NCBI RefSeq assembly: GCF_030409635.1
Contig: NZ_JAUFQF010000004.1
Location: forward strand, 62,001 to 126,000
Origin: Vibrio agarivorans
GTDB lineage: Bacteria > Pseudomonadota > Gammaproteobacteria > Enterobacterales > Vibrionaceae
DNA length: 64,000 nt
Reading direction: 5' to 3'
Positions 1-9,105 of the stretch are shown piece by piece. The translations under genes and the position numbers were made by a program. Each line of letters starts with the position of its first letter. Positions within the stretch are counted from its first letter, which is position 1. The notes under the pieces were generated by a model, which saw only the letters and a list, made by a program, of their open reading frames with translations, did not search any database and had not been told where the DNA came from.

Positions 1-1396
1 GTTCGAGTCTGGTCTTCAGCAGTGGGATATCTCACGTGATGCACCATACTTCGGTTTTGAAATCCCAGGCGAGAAGAACAAGTTCTTCTACGTATGGCTA
101 GATGCACCTGTTGGCTACATGGCTTCATTTAAAAACCTATGTGACAAAACAGAAGGCTTAGACTTTGATGAGTACTGGAAGAAAGACAGCACGACTGAGC
201 TTTACCACTTCATAGGTAAAGACATTGTGTACTTCCACTCGCTATTCTGGCCAGCAATGCTTGAAGGCGCAGGTTTCCGTAAGCCAAACAACGTATTCGT
301 ACACGGTTACGTGACTGTAAATGGCGCGAAGATGTCTAAGTCTAAAGGTACGTTCATTAAAGCAGCGACCTACCTAGATCACCTAGACCCAGAGTGTCTA
401 CGTTACTACTACGCAGCAAAACTAAACAGCCGTATCGATGACCTAGACCTTAACCTTGAAGACTTCACGCAGCGCGTTAACGCAGATGTTGTGAACAAGA
501 TTGTTAACCTAGCGTCTCGTAATGCAGGTTTCATCACTAAGCGCTTTGAAGGCAAACTATCAGCTGACTTTGCAGAGCCTGAGCTATACAAAGAGTTCGC
601 TGAAGCGGCTGACCGTATTGCTGAACTGTATGAGACTCGCGAATTTGGTCGTGCTATCCGTGAAATCACAGCACTAGCAGACAAAGCAAACCAATACGTT
701 GATGAAAAAGCACCGTGGGTTGTCGCGAAAGAGGAAGGTAAAGACCAAGAACTGCAAGATATCTGCTCTGTAGGTATCAACCTATTCCGCGTTTTGATCA
801 CTTACCTCAAACCGGTTATGCCTGAGCTAGCCGCTCGCACTGAAGCCTTCCTGAACCAAGAGCTGACATGGGAAGGTATCGCTGCGCCGCTAACGGATCA
901 CGAGATCACTAAGTTCAAAGCGCTGTTCAACCGCATCGATCCTAAAAAGGTTGAAGCGATGATTGAAGCTTCTAAAGAAGACGCTGCAGCAGAAGTCGCA
1001 GCGAAAGAGAAAGCAGAAGCGGAAAAGAACAAAGCAAGCCAAACTGAGCTTGATAAAGATCCAATCGCAGAAGAGATTGAGTTTGACGCTTTCGCTGCTG
1101 TCGATATGCGTATTGCCCGCATCATCTCTTGCGAAGAAGTGCCAAAAGCAAACAAACTGCTTAAGTTCCAGTTAGACATCGGCGGTGAAACTCGTCAGGT
1201 ATTCTCTGGTATCAAATCAGCATACAAACCTGAAGAGCTAGAAGGTAAGCTAACCGTTATGGTAGCCAACCTTAAACCTCGTAAAATGAAGTTTGGTATG
1301 TCTGAGGGCATGATCCTAGCTGCTGGCCCTGGTGGCAGTGATCTATGGATTCTTGAGCCACACGAAGGTGCTCAACCTGGTATGCGTGTGATGTAA
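1..1396 (+). CDS. metG: Methionyl-tRNA synthetase, C-terminal two thirds (partial, 5' end outside window)
   Basis: Charges tRNA-Met with methionine in the cytoplasm. The reading frame is open from base 2, so this is the 3' part of a gene that starts upstream. About 464 residues are in the window, against roughly 680 for the family. The catalytic KMSKS loop is present as KMSKS at bases 329-343, followed by the anticodon-binding helical domain. A lysine/alanine-rich linker lies around 950-1060. The C-terminal tRNA-binding OB-fold dimerisation domain follows ([14 protein letters not shown] through [14 protein letters not shown]). The HIGH motif and zinc knuckle lie outside the window. The stop at 1394-1396 is followed directly by an intrinsic terminator, so the gene is probably transcribed alone or last in its unit. 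Confidence 0.97.
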   Translation, partial: FESGLQQWDISRDAPYFGFEIPGEKNKFFYVWLDAPVGYMASFKNLCDKTEGLDFDEYWKKDSTTELYHFIGKDIVYFHSLFWPAMLEGAGFRKPNNVFVHGYVTVNGAKMSKSKGTFIKAATYLDHLDPECLRYYYAAKLNSRIDDLDLNLEDFTQRVNADVVNKIVNLASRNAGFITKRFEGKLSADFAEPELYKEFAEAADRIAELYETREFGRAIREITALADKANQYVDEKAPWVVAKEEGKDQELQDICSVGINLFRVLITYLKPVMPELAARTEAFLNQELTWEGIAAPLTDHEITKFKALFNRIDPKKVEAMIEASKEDAAAEVAAKEKAEAEKNKASQTELDKDPIAEEIEFDAFAAVDMRIARIISCEEVPKANKLLKFQLDIGGETRQVFSGIKSAYKPEELEGKLTVMVANLKPRKMKFGMSEGMILAAGPGGSDLWILEPHEGAQPGMRVM

Positions 1397-1416
1397 CATT
1401 CGATTTATCGAAATCA

Positions 1417-1446
1417 AAGGTCGACAGAAATGTCGGCCTTTTTTTT
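1417..1446 (+). terminator. Intrinsic terminator of metG
   Basis: A ten-base stem (1417-1426 with 1431-1440, one G.U) closed by a GAAA tetraloop runs straight into an uninterrupted T tract ending at 1446. It lies 20 bases after the metG stop. Confidence 0.9.
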
Positions 1447-1794
1447 GAAATAGAAAAAGAAGGAAAAGAAGGAAAAGATAAGGAAAGAGGAAGAAGGTGG
1501 GAGGAGAAAGACGGGAGCGCGATGTACTTTTTCATCATTGGTTGTTGGTATTGAGTTTAAGGGAGTACAGAGTTCAGAATACAGAGGTGACTGCTTTACC
1601 TTCGTATGCTGAGTCTGACTTCTGTATTCTGTATTCTGTATTCTTCAAATTGCCTCAAAAAGCCCCGCCATATGCACTGCCATAGTGCACACCTCCACCA
1701 CCACAAAATATAACACGTTGAATATATTAATAATTTAAACATGGCACGCCTTTAGCTACCTATAAAGTGTTATTGATAGCCAGAGGAGAACACT
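1447..1794. other. Intergenic stretch with polypurine tract and tandem heptamers
   Basis: No gene is visible. Bases 1448-1510 are almost pure A/G on the plus strand. Further on, CAGAATACAG (1575-1584) is inverted as CTGTATTCTG (1622-1631). The second arm runs into three perfect tandem copies of the heptamer TGTATTC (1623-1643). A ribosome-binding site (AGAGGAG) for the next gene sits just before 1795. Confidence 0.75.
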
Positions 1795-2622
1795 ATGATT
1801 GTGGCCATCTCTATATTTATCTCTATTTCAATTATTGCAGCACTATTTTGGTACTCACAACAGAGCGCCAATGGATACGAGCGAAAATACCAGCTAGTGA
1901 TGGATCTACGCACTGTACTGAGTCTATGTCGACAGCATCGCAGCTTGACTCATAATGCGAAGGTGCATCATCAGTTTGATGAAGAAGTAGTTGCACGAAT
2001 CGAAAATCAATTGCTCGATATCGTTCAGCACTTAGTGACCACCGCCAAGTTTGAAAACAAACCACTTTATCGAGTACTCGAAATTAAAGTCAAAGGTATG
2101 GTGAATCAATGGCAGGAGCAGAATGTCGCTAAAAATCAGATGGTACATGGGAAAGTCATTCGCCACTGTATGTATCTACTCGATGATGTGATGTTAGCCT
2201 GGCTTGCCCAAGCGGGAAGAGATGATCTATATGAGCAATATCACCAAAACTGGCAAGTGGTGTTGGATTCAATGGAAACGCTGACGCAGTTACGTATTTC
2301 AATTCAAGAGGTCGACACGAGTCATGGTGAAGAACGCATTCGTTATTATTGCGGCAGTATCCTCAAGAAGATGAACCGACTAGCGATCATCAATCGCGAA
2401 GTTATCCATACCCCACAGTGCACCGTCGCTTTGGGTCGACTCAACGATGTGAGTCATGGTTATGCCGATTTTAGTAATATCAATAGTTTATATTCTTTAA
2501 GCAGTGAAGTGTCATTAGCCATTTCGGATGTTTATGACGACATGCTGAAAAGCTTCGCAGAATCCCTGTATCAACCGCTTGATGATCTATCGCCCGTCAC
2601 AGCTGAATCATTGCGCGCATAG
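1795..2622 (+). CDS. Conserved hypothetical membrane-anchored protein
   Basis: I do not recognise a family with confidence. The 275-residue product begins with one strongly hydrophobic helix (about residues 2-21, rich in Ile, Ser, Ala), then a mostly helical soluble part without cysteine pairs or catalytic motifs. The fold suggested by the heptad-like hydrophobic pattern is a helical bundle, as in periplasmic sensory or adaptor domains; this is an inference. The ATG is supported by a good AGAGGAG ribosome-binding site about ten bases upstream. It stands alone between metG and the convergent udp and ends at a hairpin terminator. It resembles the remnant of a nitrate/nitrite-sensing helical bundle only weakly, so no function is assigned. 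Confidence 0.8.
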   Translation: MIVAISIFISISIIAALFWYSQQSANGYERKYQLVMDLRTVLSLCRQHRSLTHNAKVHHQFDEEVVARIENQLLDIVQHLVTTAKFENKPLYRVLEIKVKGMVNQWQEQNVAKNQMVHGKVIRHCMYLLDDVMLAWLAQAGRDDLYEQYHQNWQVVLDSMETLTQLRISIQEVDTSHGEERIRYYCGSILKKMNRLAIINREVIHTPQCTVALGRLNDVSHGYADFSNINSLYSLSSEVSLAISDVYDDMLKSFAESLYQPLDDLSPVTAESLRA

Positions 2623-2654
2623 GCGAGACTGTGTTTATTGAATATAAAAATAAA

Positions 2655-2688
2655 GTGCCTACTTGAATCAAGCAGGCACCCTCTTTTT
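2655..2688. terminator. Bidirectional terminator between hypothetical gene and udp
   Basis: An 11-base stem (2655-2665 with 2669-2679, loop AAT) is followed on the plus strand by CTCTTTTT and on the minus strand by TTTATTTTT. The single imperfect pair is A.C in plus RNA but U.G in minus RNA, so the minus-strand (udp) hairpin is the more stable one. Confidence 0.8.
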
Positions 2689-2720
2689 CCCCTCCTCTGT
2701 ATTGCCTCCGAGAGGAGGGG
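2689..2720. repeat. Second perfect hairpin in the udp 3' region
   Basis: CCCCTCCTCT (2689-2698) and AGAGGAGGGG (2711-2720) form a perfect ten-base inverted repeat with a 12-base loop. It lies next to the bidirectional terminator. Only AACTTTT follows on the plus strand, so it may be a back-up terminator or an mRNA 3' protection structure. Confidence 0.6.
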
Positions 2721-2799
2721 AACTTTTCAGTCAATTCAACCAGTTTGCCTTCAATTAACCCTTCAGCCAGTAGACCCTTTCCTTGAACTAAATAGAAAG

Positions 2800-3561
2800 T
2801 TACGCCAGCATTTTACGCGCCGCCTCAACAACGACTTTTATAGAGCGCGCTTCTGTCTCTTTAAGCGTTGCGTGGTCAGGAATCTCTTTCTGTGTGCGGT
2901 TAATGATAACACCAGCAACACAACCCGCTTTTAACCCCGAGCTCGCACACATCGTCAACAAGGTCGCTGATTCCATCTCAAAGTTGAGCACCCCCATATC
3001 TTGCCACTCTTTCATCGAGCCTTGGAAGCGTTTCACAACTCGACCAGAGAATGTATCGTAGCGCTCTTGCCCTGGGTAGAATGTATCACTTGAAGCCGTC
3101 ACCCCCATATGAACTGGGGCACCACTCTCTTCCACTGCTGCTTTCATCGCTGTTGCAACGTCAAAATCAGCAACCGCTGGGAACTCCATTGGAGCAAAAT
3201 GCAGACTCGCACCGTCAAGACGAACAGAGCCTGTCGAAACAATCATATCTCCCACATTCACATGCGGTTGGATAGCTCCTGTTGTGCCAACACGAAGGAA
3301 GGTACGCACACCTAGTTGCGCCAACTCTTCTACAGCAATTGACGTTGATGGACCACCAATACCTGTCGAGCAAACGACTACAGGCTTGCCGTCCAACTCG
3401 GCACGATACAGTGTGTATTCACGATGGCTAGCAAGAAAAACAGGGTTGTCCATCTGCTCGGCAATTTTCTGTACTCGCGCAGGATCACCTGGAATGATCG
3501 CGAGAGTCGCTCCAGCGAGGTCTGCTTCGGTGACACCTAAATGAAATACGGCTTGCGTCAT
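2800..3561 (-). CDS. udp: Uridine phosphorylase
   Basis: Cleaves uridine with phosphate to uracil and ribose-1-phosphate in pyrimidine nucleoside salvage (cytoplasm, hexamer). At 253 residues it equals the enterobacterial enzyme. Visible motifs are the phosphate-binding [10 protein letters not shown] near residue 25, the family signature [16 protein letters not shown] near 65-80, RVGTTGAIQ near 91, and the nucleoside-binding NFEMESATL near 195. A CRP-type site about 85 bases upstream fits the cAMP-dependent control known for nucleoside catabolism genes. It ends at a bidirectional terminator. Confidence 0.96.
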   Translation of the reverse strand: MTQAVFHLGVTEADLAGATLAIIPGDPARVQKIAEQMDNPVFLASHREYTLYRAELDGKPVVVCSTGIGGPSTSIAVEELAQLGVRTFLRVGTTGAIQPHVNVGDMIVSTGSVRLDGASLHFAPMEFPAVADFDVATAMKAAVEESGAPVHMGVTASSDTFYPGQERYDTFSGRVVKRFQGSMKEWQDMGVLNFEMESATLLTMCASSGLKAGCVAGVIINRTQKEIPDHATLKETEARSIKVVVEAARKMLA

Positions 3562-3642
3562 GGGGGCTCCTTAGTATGGCGTTGTCGCTCATTCGTTAAT
3601 TATTGGGTACAACTCAATGTACCCAACCCTAACAGCATATAT

Positions 3643-3658
3643 AGTGATCTAATTCACA
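3643..3658 (-). promoter_or_regulatory. Predicted CRP-cAMP site upstream of udp
   Basis: Read on the minus strand the site is TGTGA-ATTAGA-TCACT, one base from the consensus TGTGA-N6-TCACA. It lies 82-97 bases before the udp start. Regulation of udp by CRP together with CytR is established in E. coli; here CRP binding is inferred from sequence alone. Confidence 0.7.
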
Positions 3659-3759
3659 TACAACCAAGCAAAATACCAACCAGTTACACACTTAATCGAT
3701 TTGCATCACACTTTAAAGTCATTAGCACTCTGCCGATTACACAAATTTGTTAACGAACG

Positions 3760-5202
3760 CTACTTTCCGCTCTCATTCGCTCCGCTGACATCATCAATCA
3801 CCAAGGCATCATGCGAGCAAAATGGTTGCGTGTTAACACAAGTCGCCGCTATCTCATCCTCATTATCTAGCTCTTCTCCCTTAGCAATATCGCTTAGGTG
3901 TTTACGCAACACCACTAACGCAAGAAGACCAAAAACAACCGTTCCAATCGCTTGTCCATACATCACGCCAAGCGCGCCAAAATGGTTAGCCCCGATATAA
4001 ACAAAAGGGATGGTACCCAATGTGGCTTTACCTAGATTAAGCCCTGTTGAATAAAGGGGCTTACCGAGGTTGTTAAACGAGGTGTTAGCAACAAATAGTG
4101 TTCCGTTGAAAATAAAGCTTATCGCGACATAAGTACAAAACGCACTCACAATCAGCGCAGCGTCATTTTTCAGGCTGAATATAAGCACCACGTAGTCCTG
4201 AAGAAAATAGAGCAGGACACATACCGTCAAGGTATAAAGCGTGGTCACTAAAAGGGAATTCTTGAGTGTTTCTTCTACTCGATCAAACCGCTCTGCACCA
4301 TAGTTTTGCCCAATGATCGGCCCAACTGCACCAGACAGCGCAAAGATAACCGCAAAGCAAACCGGGGTTAGCCGCCCAATAACGGCAAAGCCCGCCACAT
4401 AATCCTCGCCAAATTGTGCAATCGCTGATGTCACTATCGCATTACCAAAAGGCGTCGCGATATTGGTCAAAATCGCTGGCAATGCAATGGCAAAAATGGC
4501 CTTACTATGACCAACCCAATGCAAAAGTGAAGGCGGTGCGACTAAGTTATGCACTCGGATAAGAGGTGCAAGTGAGAAATAGAATACCGTGAAACGGGCA
4601 ATCACCGATGCCCAAGCAGCGCCCTCAACATTCATATCTAATCCGAAAATAAAGATCGGATCGAGAATGGCGTTGACGATGCCCCCAGCTAACGTTGCCC
4701 ACATTGAACGCTTGGCATCACCCGCAGCCCGCAACCCTGCTCCTGAAGCCATAGCCACAGCTACCAAAGGCCCACTCGGAATCAATATCTTTAAATAGGC
4801 CTCAGCGCGCTCGGCAGCATAGCCTTTGGCCCCAATCAAGCTAAGTAGTTCAGGAATATAAATATAGACCGACAAGCTGACCGTGCAGCTTATCAACAAC
4901 GCCGTCATCAAAGTGCTGACACTAATACGCCGAGCTTCTAGCTGACGTTTAGCCCCAAGAGATTTAGAGACCAATGCCCCCATCGCGATGGAGGTTCCAA
5001 TAGAGATTGAGGTGGAAAAGAAAACCAGCGTTCCAGCAAAACCCACCGCCGCGGCCAGCTCATCTTGACCAAGCATACTGATGAACAACATATCCACCAG
5101 ATCGACCACAAATAGCGCCATCAACCCAATCGAGCCCGCACCAGACATCACTATAATGTGGCGCATGGTTGATCCATGAGTGAATTTGGCTTCTTGTTCC
5201 AT
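3760..5202 (-). CDS. MATE-family multidrug efflux transporter
   Basis: A 480-residue polytopic inner-membrane protein with about twelve hydrophobic segments in two similar halves, the layout of Multidrug And Toxic compound Extrusion antiporters. These exchange cationic drugs for Na+ or H+. Family-like stretches are VDLVDMLFISMLGQDELAA near residues 30-48, GTSIAMGALVSKSLGAK near 68-84, GAGLRAAGDAKRSMWATLAGG near 150-170, and GPIIGQNYGAERFDRV near 285-300. The C-terminus is longer and charged. The substrate cannot be read from sequence. It is a single gene between udp and the CBS gene, and no clear terminator follows it. Confidence 0.92.
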   Translation of the reverse strand: MEQEAKFTHGSTMRHIIVMSGAGSIGLMALFVVDLVDMLFISMLGQDELAAAVGFAGTLVFFSTSISIGTSIAMGALVSKSLGAKRQLEARRISVSTLMTALLISCTVSLSVYIYIPELLSLIGAKGYAAERAEAYLKILIPSGPLVAVAMASGAGLRAAGDAKRSMWATLAGGIVNAILDPIFIFGLDMNVEGAAWASVIARFTVFYFSLAPLIRVHNLVAPPSLLHWVGHSKAIFAIALPAILTNIATPFGNAIVTSAIAQFGEDYVAGFAVIGRLTPVCFAVIFALSGAVGPIIGQNYGAERFDRVEETLKNSLLVTTLYTLTVCVLLYFLQDYVVLIFSLKNDAALIVSAFCTYVAISFIFNGTLFVANTSFNNLGKPLYSTGLNLGKATLGTIPFVYIGANHFGALGVMYGQAIGTVVFGLLALVVLRKHLSDIAKGEELDNEDEIAATCVNTQPFCSHDALVIDDVSGANESGK

Positions 5203-5246
5203 CTCAACCTCTTGGCTATTTTCAGTAAATCATCATCCGTGAGTCA

Positions 5247-5280
5247 ATAAAGACAAAGGCGCCTATGTGGCGCCTTTGTC
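5247..5280 (-). terminator. Terminator of the CBS-domain gene
   Basis: A perfect 12-base stem (5252-5263 with 5269-5280, loop TATGT) lies 16 bases beyond the stop of the CBS gene on the minus strand. A short T-rich tail follows (TTTATTG). Confidence 0.8.
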
Positions 5281-5295
5281 TGCATGCTAGCGTTT

Positions 5296-5712
5296 CTAAA
5301 CCGGATTTTTGAAACACAAATCGATATTTTTGGCGATGGCATTAAGCACATGGCGACGAGTGATAATGCCCACCAGCTTATCATTTTCGATCACTGGGTA
5401 CACTTTGGGCTTACCAACCTTCATCATATCTGCCAATTCAATCACCGACATCTCCGGCGATACTGACAGGACGTCTTTATACATGCAGTCACCCACGGTG
5501 TGAGTATCTTGGCACATGTAACTCACCTTAATGAGTTTCTCCAACAGATCTTGTCCCGATATAAAGCCAATAACCTTTTTGTTCTCATCGATCACCGGCC
5601 CACCTAAATAGTCCGATGTTAATACTTTATCTAGCGCCGCACTCAATGACATCTCTGCTGTGAAAGTCACCGCTTGCAGTGTCATGTAGTCTCTTACTTT
5701 TAGTGATTGCAT
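5296..5712 (-). CDS. CBS-pair domain protein
   Basis: A stand-alone 138-residue protein made of two CBS motifs, roughly residues 5-60 (VRDYMTLQAVTFTAEMSL, GGPVIDENKKVIGFIS) and 73-130 (VGDCMYKDVLSVSPEMSV, YPVIENDKLVGIITR). Such pairs fold into one Bateman module that usually binds adenine nucleotides and reports energy state. No partner domain or adjacent target gene shows what it controls. It is monocistronic with its own terminator. Confidence 0.9.
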   Translation of the reverse strand: MQSLKVRDYMTLQAVTFTAEMSLSAALDKVLTSDYLGGPVIDENKKVIGFISGQDLLEKLIKVSYMCQDTHTVGDCMYKDVLSVSPEMSVIELADMMKVGKPKVYPVIENDKLVGIITRRHVLNAIAKNIDLCFKNPV

Positions 5713-5920
5713 ACTCTTTCCTCGCTATGCGACCGATATACCCCATTAACTCAAATGGCTCGCGGTGGGATACTCAACTTCTCGCCCCTGAGGCATATCC
5801 CTTTTACTTAAGTGTTGTCTAATTTCTTGATTTTGCTAAATCGAAATCGATGATTTTATTGATAGGTGATTTCTATGAGGGAACCAAACACTGGTAAAGA
5901 AAGGGTTTACGGTAAGACAA

Positions 5921-5949
5921 GAAATAAAAAAGAGCCGCAATTGCGACTC
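5921..5949 (-). terminator. Terminator of the moa operon
   Basis: On the minus strand the hairpin at 5932-5949 pairs through a G.U where plus-strand RNA would have an A.C mismatch, and it runs into TTTTTTATTTC. It lies about 44 bases after moaE and ends the moaABCDE transcript. Confidence 0.85.
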
Positions 5950-5992
5950 TCTCAATGGGTAACACTTTCGATAATACCAAAGGCCAAAGGCG

Positions 5993-6454
5993 CTATTTTT
6001 GCCAGCGCTCTGCCGCTTTGGCATCAGAGTCTCGAGATTCAACCCAACGTGTTGCTTCAGAGGTGCGCTCTTTTTTCCAGAACGGAGCTTTTGTCTTGAG
6101 ATAGTCCATCACAAACTCGCACGCTTCAAATGCCGCGCCACGGTGGGCACTAGACACACCGACAAAAACAATCTGGTCACCAATACCCAGATCACCCACT
6201 CGATGAATGACTCGCATATCCAGCAACGGCCAACGCTGCTCGGCTTTATCGCAAATCTCTGCGAGCGCTTTCTCCGTCATGCCTGGGTAATGCTCTAACG
6301 ATAAGCCCGTCACTTCATCACCCAAATTCATATCGCGCACTTTTCCGACAAAAGTCACAACCGCACCAGCGGCTGTACCTTGGGCGAGCGCTTGATACTC
6401 ATCACCCACTGAGAAATCACTGGCTTGAACAGAAATGCGTTTGTCTGCAGCCAT
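5993..6454 (-). CDS. moaE: Molybdopterin synthase catalytic subunit MoaE
   Basis: The large subunit of molybdopterin synthase, which inserts two dithiolene sulfurs into cyclic pyranopterin monophosphate using MoaD thiocarboxylate. It has 153 residues, the usual length. Visible features are FVGKVRDMNLGDEVTGL near residues 36-52, LEHYPGMTEKAL near 54-65, the HRVGDLGIGD block near 85-94, and KTKAPFWKKE near 120-129 with the conserved lysines. It is the last gene of the moa operon and starts 4 bases after moaD. Confidence 0.96.
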   Translation of the reverse strand: MAADKRISVQASDFSVGDEYQALAQGTAAGAVVTFVGKVRDMNLGDEVTGLSLEHYPGMTEKALAEICDKAEQRWPLLDMRVIHRVGDLGIGDQIVFVGVSSAHRGAAFEACEFVMDYLKTKAPFWKKERTSEATRWVESRDSDAKAAERWQK

Positions 6455-6458
6455 CCTC

Positions 6459-6704
6459 TTATCCCCCGGTTACTGGTGGGAAAAAGGCGACTTCATCGCC
6501 TTCGGTGAGCGTTGTCTCTAAAGGCACTATCGATTGGTTAACGGCTGCCAGCAATTTTCCTGAATCCAATGCTAAAGCCCACTTGTCCCCGCGCTCAGCT
6601 AGCGCAGCACGCAACGCCTCTACAGATTCAAAATTCTGCTCTAGCATCAATTCGTCTTGGCCTATAAGCTCACGAGTTTGTGCAAAGAAAAGTACTTTAA
6701 TCAT
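6459..6704 (-). CDS. moaD: Molybdopterin synthase sulfur carrier subunit MoaD
   Basis: An 81-residue ubiquitin-like sulfur carrier. The C-terminal Gly-Gly (FFPPVTGG) is the residue pair that is adenylated by MoeB and converted to the thiocarboxylate. The start ATG overlaps the moaC stop (ATGA), implying translational coupling, and moaE follows after 4 bases. Confidence 0.95.
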   Translation of the reverse strand: MIKVLFFAQTRELIGQDELMLEQNFESVEALRAALAERGDKWALALDSGKLLAAVNQSIVPLETTLTEGDEVAFFPPVTGG

Positions 6705-7180
6705 GCTTCCACCTTAAAGTGACCTGACTTACCGCCGGTTTTTTCTAACAGGCGTACTTGGCCAATCACCATGTCTTTTTGCACCGCTTTACACATATCA
6801 TAGATGGTGAGCACTGCAACGGATGCCGCTGTCAATGCTTCCATCTCAACGCCTGTTTTTCCTGCTAACTTACACACAGATTCGATACGTACGCAATTCT
6901 CCGCTTCAATCGCCTCAAGTTGCACTTCCACTTTCGACAGCAGCAAAGGATGGCACAGAGGAATTAGATCCCATGTTTTCTTCGCGGCTTGAATACCCGC
7001 GATACGAGCCGTCGCAAACACATCACCTTTATGATGCTGACCAGACACGATCAGTTGGAGTGTTTCTGGTGCCATGTGGATGAACGCTTCAGCACGTGCT
7101 TCACGAACCGTTTCCGATTTTGCAGAGACATCCACCATGTTGGCTTCGCCGCTGGCGTTGATATGAGTAAATTCCGTCAT
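6701..7180 (-). CDS. moaC: Cyclic pyranopterin monophosphate synthase MoaC
   Basis: Works after MoaA in the first step of molybdenum cofactor synthesis, rearranging the GTP-derived intermediate into cyclic pyranopterin monophosphate. The protein is 159 residues, full length. Recognisable blocks are [18 protein letters not shown] near residue 15, [19 protein letters not shown] near 68-86, and [20 protein letters not shown] near 109-128, which includes the conserved MEA(L/M)TA and DMCKA active-site segments. It overlaps moaD by 4 bases. Confidence 0.97.
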   Translation of the reverse strand: MTEFTHINASGEANMVDVSAKSETVREARAEAFIHMAPETLQLIVSGQHHKGDVFATARIAGIQAAKKTWDLIPLCHPLLLSKVEVQLEAIEAENCVRIESVCKLAGKTGVEMEALTAASVAVLTIYDMCKAVQKDMVIGQVRLLEKTGGKSGHFKVEA

Positions 7181-7189
7181 TGTGACCTC

Positions 7190-7702
7190 TTAAACCGATA
7201 GGTGAGGCATAAAGTTACACGGACGGTGGCTGGCATCAAGTTGCTGCTTGATGATCTTTGTCCAACCCGTGCGGCATGCCCCTGTCGAACCAGGCATCGC
7301 AAAAATCACCGTGTGGTTAGCAAAACCTGCGACCGCACGTGATTGAATGGTTGATGTACCGATCTCTTCGTAAGACACCATACGGAACAGTTCACCAAAG
7401 CCTTCGACTTCTTTATCGAACAATGGCTTCAATGCCTCTGGTGTACTATCGCGAGACGTAAAACCCGTACCGCCAGTAATCATAATCGCTTGAACATTAT
7501 CATCCGCAATCCACTGTGAAACCACAGCACGGATTTTGTACATATCATCAATCACGATCTGTTTGTCTACGATTTGATGCCCAGCATCTTGCGCTGATTC
7601 CGCTAAAAAACGGCCGGATGTGTCATTCTCTTCAGTACGCGTATCAGAAACCGTCAGTACGGCAATCTTAGCTGGCTGGAATTTGCTCTCTGCGTGTCCC
7701 AT
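7190..7702 (-). CDS. moaB: Molybdopterin adenylyltransferase-like protein MoaB
   Basis: A 170-residue MoCF_biosynth-fold protein of the MoaB/Mog family, thought to act in adenylating molybdopterin before metal insertion. Motifs seen are [15 protein letters not shown] near residue 16, the conserved [18 protein letters not shown] near 78-95, and [14 protein letters not shown] near 133-147. It sits second in the moa operon, 9 bases before moaC and 83 bases after moaA. Confidence 0.95.
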   Translation of the reverse strand: MGHAESKFQPAKIAVLTVSDTRTEENDTSGRFLAESAQDAGHQIVDKQIVIDDMYKIRAVVSQWIADDNVQAIMITGGTGFTSRDSTPEALKPLFDKEVEGFGELFRMVSYEEIGTSTIQSRAVAGFANHTVIFAMPGSTGACRTGWTKIIKQQLDASHRPCNFMPHLSV

Positions 7703-7785
7703 AACTTTACCTATTTCTTTATATTCTTGTCGTCAGCAACCCTCGACAATCACGTCGAAGGTCATCAATTTTATTCGGAGGTGGG

Positions 7786-8778
7786 TTAGCCGCCAATCGA
7801 AGCGAGGTGCGGTGTCATCCCTGTATTACCATCATGAAGGAAATGGCTTACTTTCTTAGTTTGCAGATGGTGCTGGATTCGTGCTATCAACTCACTCTCT
7901 TGAGTGTCATTTTCAAGCAAATCTCTTAGCTCTACACCGTGCTCACCAAATAAACACAGATGCAGTTTACCCATCGCAGACACACGAAGTCGGTTACATG
8001 TCTCACAGAAATCTTTTTCGTAAGGCATGATGAGGCCAATTTCACCAAGATAATCTGGATGATAAAACACCTGTGCTGGTCCATCGCTCTGGCCGCGTGG
8101 CTTAAGGAGCCAACCATTGGCAATAAGTTGGTTGCGAATAGCAACGCCAGACACGTGATGATTTTTGAACAGATCGTTCATTTCACCGGTTTGCATCAAC
8201 TCAATAAATCGCAACTGGATAGGACGAGTTTTAATCCACTGCAGGAACTGCGGCAGTTGATGATGATTGAGGTCTTTCATCAATACCACGTTGACTTTAA
8301 CCTGTTCGTAACCGACTTCGAACGCGCGCTCAATGCCGTCCATCACATCGGTGAACTTGTTTTCACCGGTGATCTGATGGAACAAACGCGGATCAAGGCT
8401 ATCGACACTCACATTGATGTGAGAAAGCCCCGCCTGTCGCCAGTCTTCGACTTGGCGTTTCATGCGGTAGCCGTTGGTTGTCATCGCGATTTTTTCTATC
8501 CCTTGCGTTTGAGCGATCACATCAACGATATCGGTAAAATCTTTACGCAGTGTCGGCTCACCACCAGTGATGCGGACTTTCGACGTTCCACAATCTGCGA
8601 AGGCTTTAACGACTCGACTGATCTCTGGGAGGGATAAAAAGGACGAGTTGCGTCGACCCGATGGTTTATAACCGTCAGGCAGGCAATAGGTACATTTGAA
8701 ATTACAAACGTCTGTAACTGATAAGCGCAAGTAATAAAACTTGCGATGGTAAATATCTTCTAATTGTTGTTGCGCCAC
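7786..8778 (-). CDS. moaA: GTP 3',8-cyclase MoaA (GTG start)
   Basis: A radical S-adenosylmethionine enzyme that opens molybdenum cofactor synthesis from GTP. The N-terminal radical-SAM cluster motif CNFKCTYC is preceded by LRLSVTDV. The C-terminal cluster cysteines are [10 protein letters not shown] and, further on, CLFGEHG. I take GTG at 8778-8776 as the start (330 residues, [19 protein letters not shown]). GGAAAGG lies six bases before it, and the N-terminus then matches the family. An in-frame TTG at 8793 would add five residues but would overlap that ribosome-binding site. The C-terminal Gly-Gly (ASIGG) is conserved and functionally needed in the family. It is the first gene of moaABCDE, behind a Moco-type leader RNA. 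Confidence 0.96.
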   Translation of the reverse strand: MAQQQLEDIYHRKFYYLRLSVTDVCNFKCTYCLPDGYKPSGRRNSSFLSLPEISRVVKAFADCGTSKVRITGGEPTLRKDFTDIVDVIAQTQGIEKIAMTTNGYRMKRQVEDWRQAGLSHINVSVDSLDPRLFHQITGENKFTDVMDGIERAFEVGYEQVKVNVVLMKDLNHHQLPQFLQWIKTRPIQLRFIELMQTGEMNDLFKNHHVSGVAIRNQLIANGWLLKPRGQSDGPAQVFYHPDYLGEIGLIMPYEKDFCETCNRLRVSAMGKLHLCLFGEHGVELRDLLENDTQESELIARIQHHLQTKKVSHFLHDGNTGMTPHLASIGG

Positions 8779-8785
8779 GGAACAC

Positions 8786-8925
8786 CTTTCCAAACACGGG
8801 AGGCATCGTCATTTCCAACGAGGCCCTTGTGACTCAATGGTCACTGGCTCTGATAGCGTATCGGCTCAAATAACGTTCGTTATTTGTCCGACTTAGCGAT
8901 AAGAGCTCGGAGTTATGGCAATTAT
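8786..8925 (-). ncRNA. Moco RNA motif (candidate molybdenum-cofactor riboswitch) in the moaA leader
   Basis: The 5' leader of moaA is highly structured on the minus strand. A hairpin with stem CAAATAAC/GTTATTTG (8867-8886) is closed by CGG/CCG pairs and, across a symmetric internal loop, by GCTCT/AGAGC. A second hairpin GTGAC/GTCAC lies at 8829-8844. The leader ends in GATGCCTCCCG and TGGAAAGGTG, and the GGAAAGG is also the moaA ribosome-binding site. This placement and the ends resemble the Moco RNA motif known upstream of moaA in gamma-proteobacteria, where it reduces translation when cofactor is plentiful. Exact boundaries are uncertain. Confidence 0.75.
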
Positions 8926-9105
8926 CTGCGGTGCTAAAGAAACCGTCAGATAACAGCTGTCGCTAAAATACTGAATTATGCCTTTTTATGCTAGCGGAAA
9001 ACCCAAATATTATTGATGAAATCTCAATTTAACCTTTATGGGTAGGCAAGATTCCGACCTTAGAGTAAAGTTTAGCCCTAAATACGCCAAAGAATAAGAA
9101 TCTGT

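Noticed and set aside
7960..8637. A 225-residue open frame opposite moaA
   Set aside because: It lies wholly within moaA on the other strand, has no ribosome-binding site or recognisable motif, and moaA is unambiguous.
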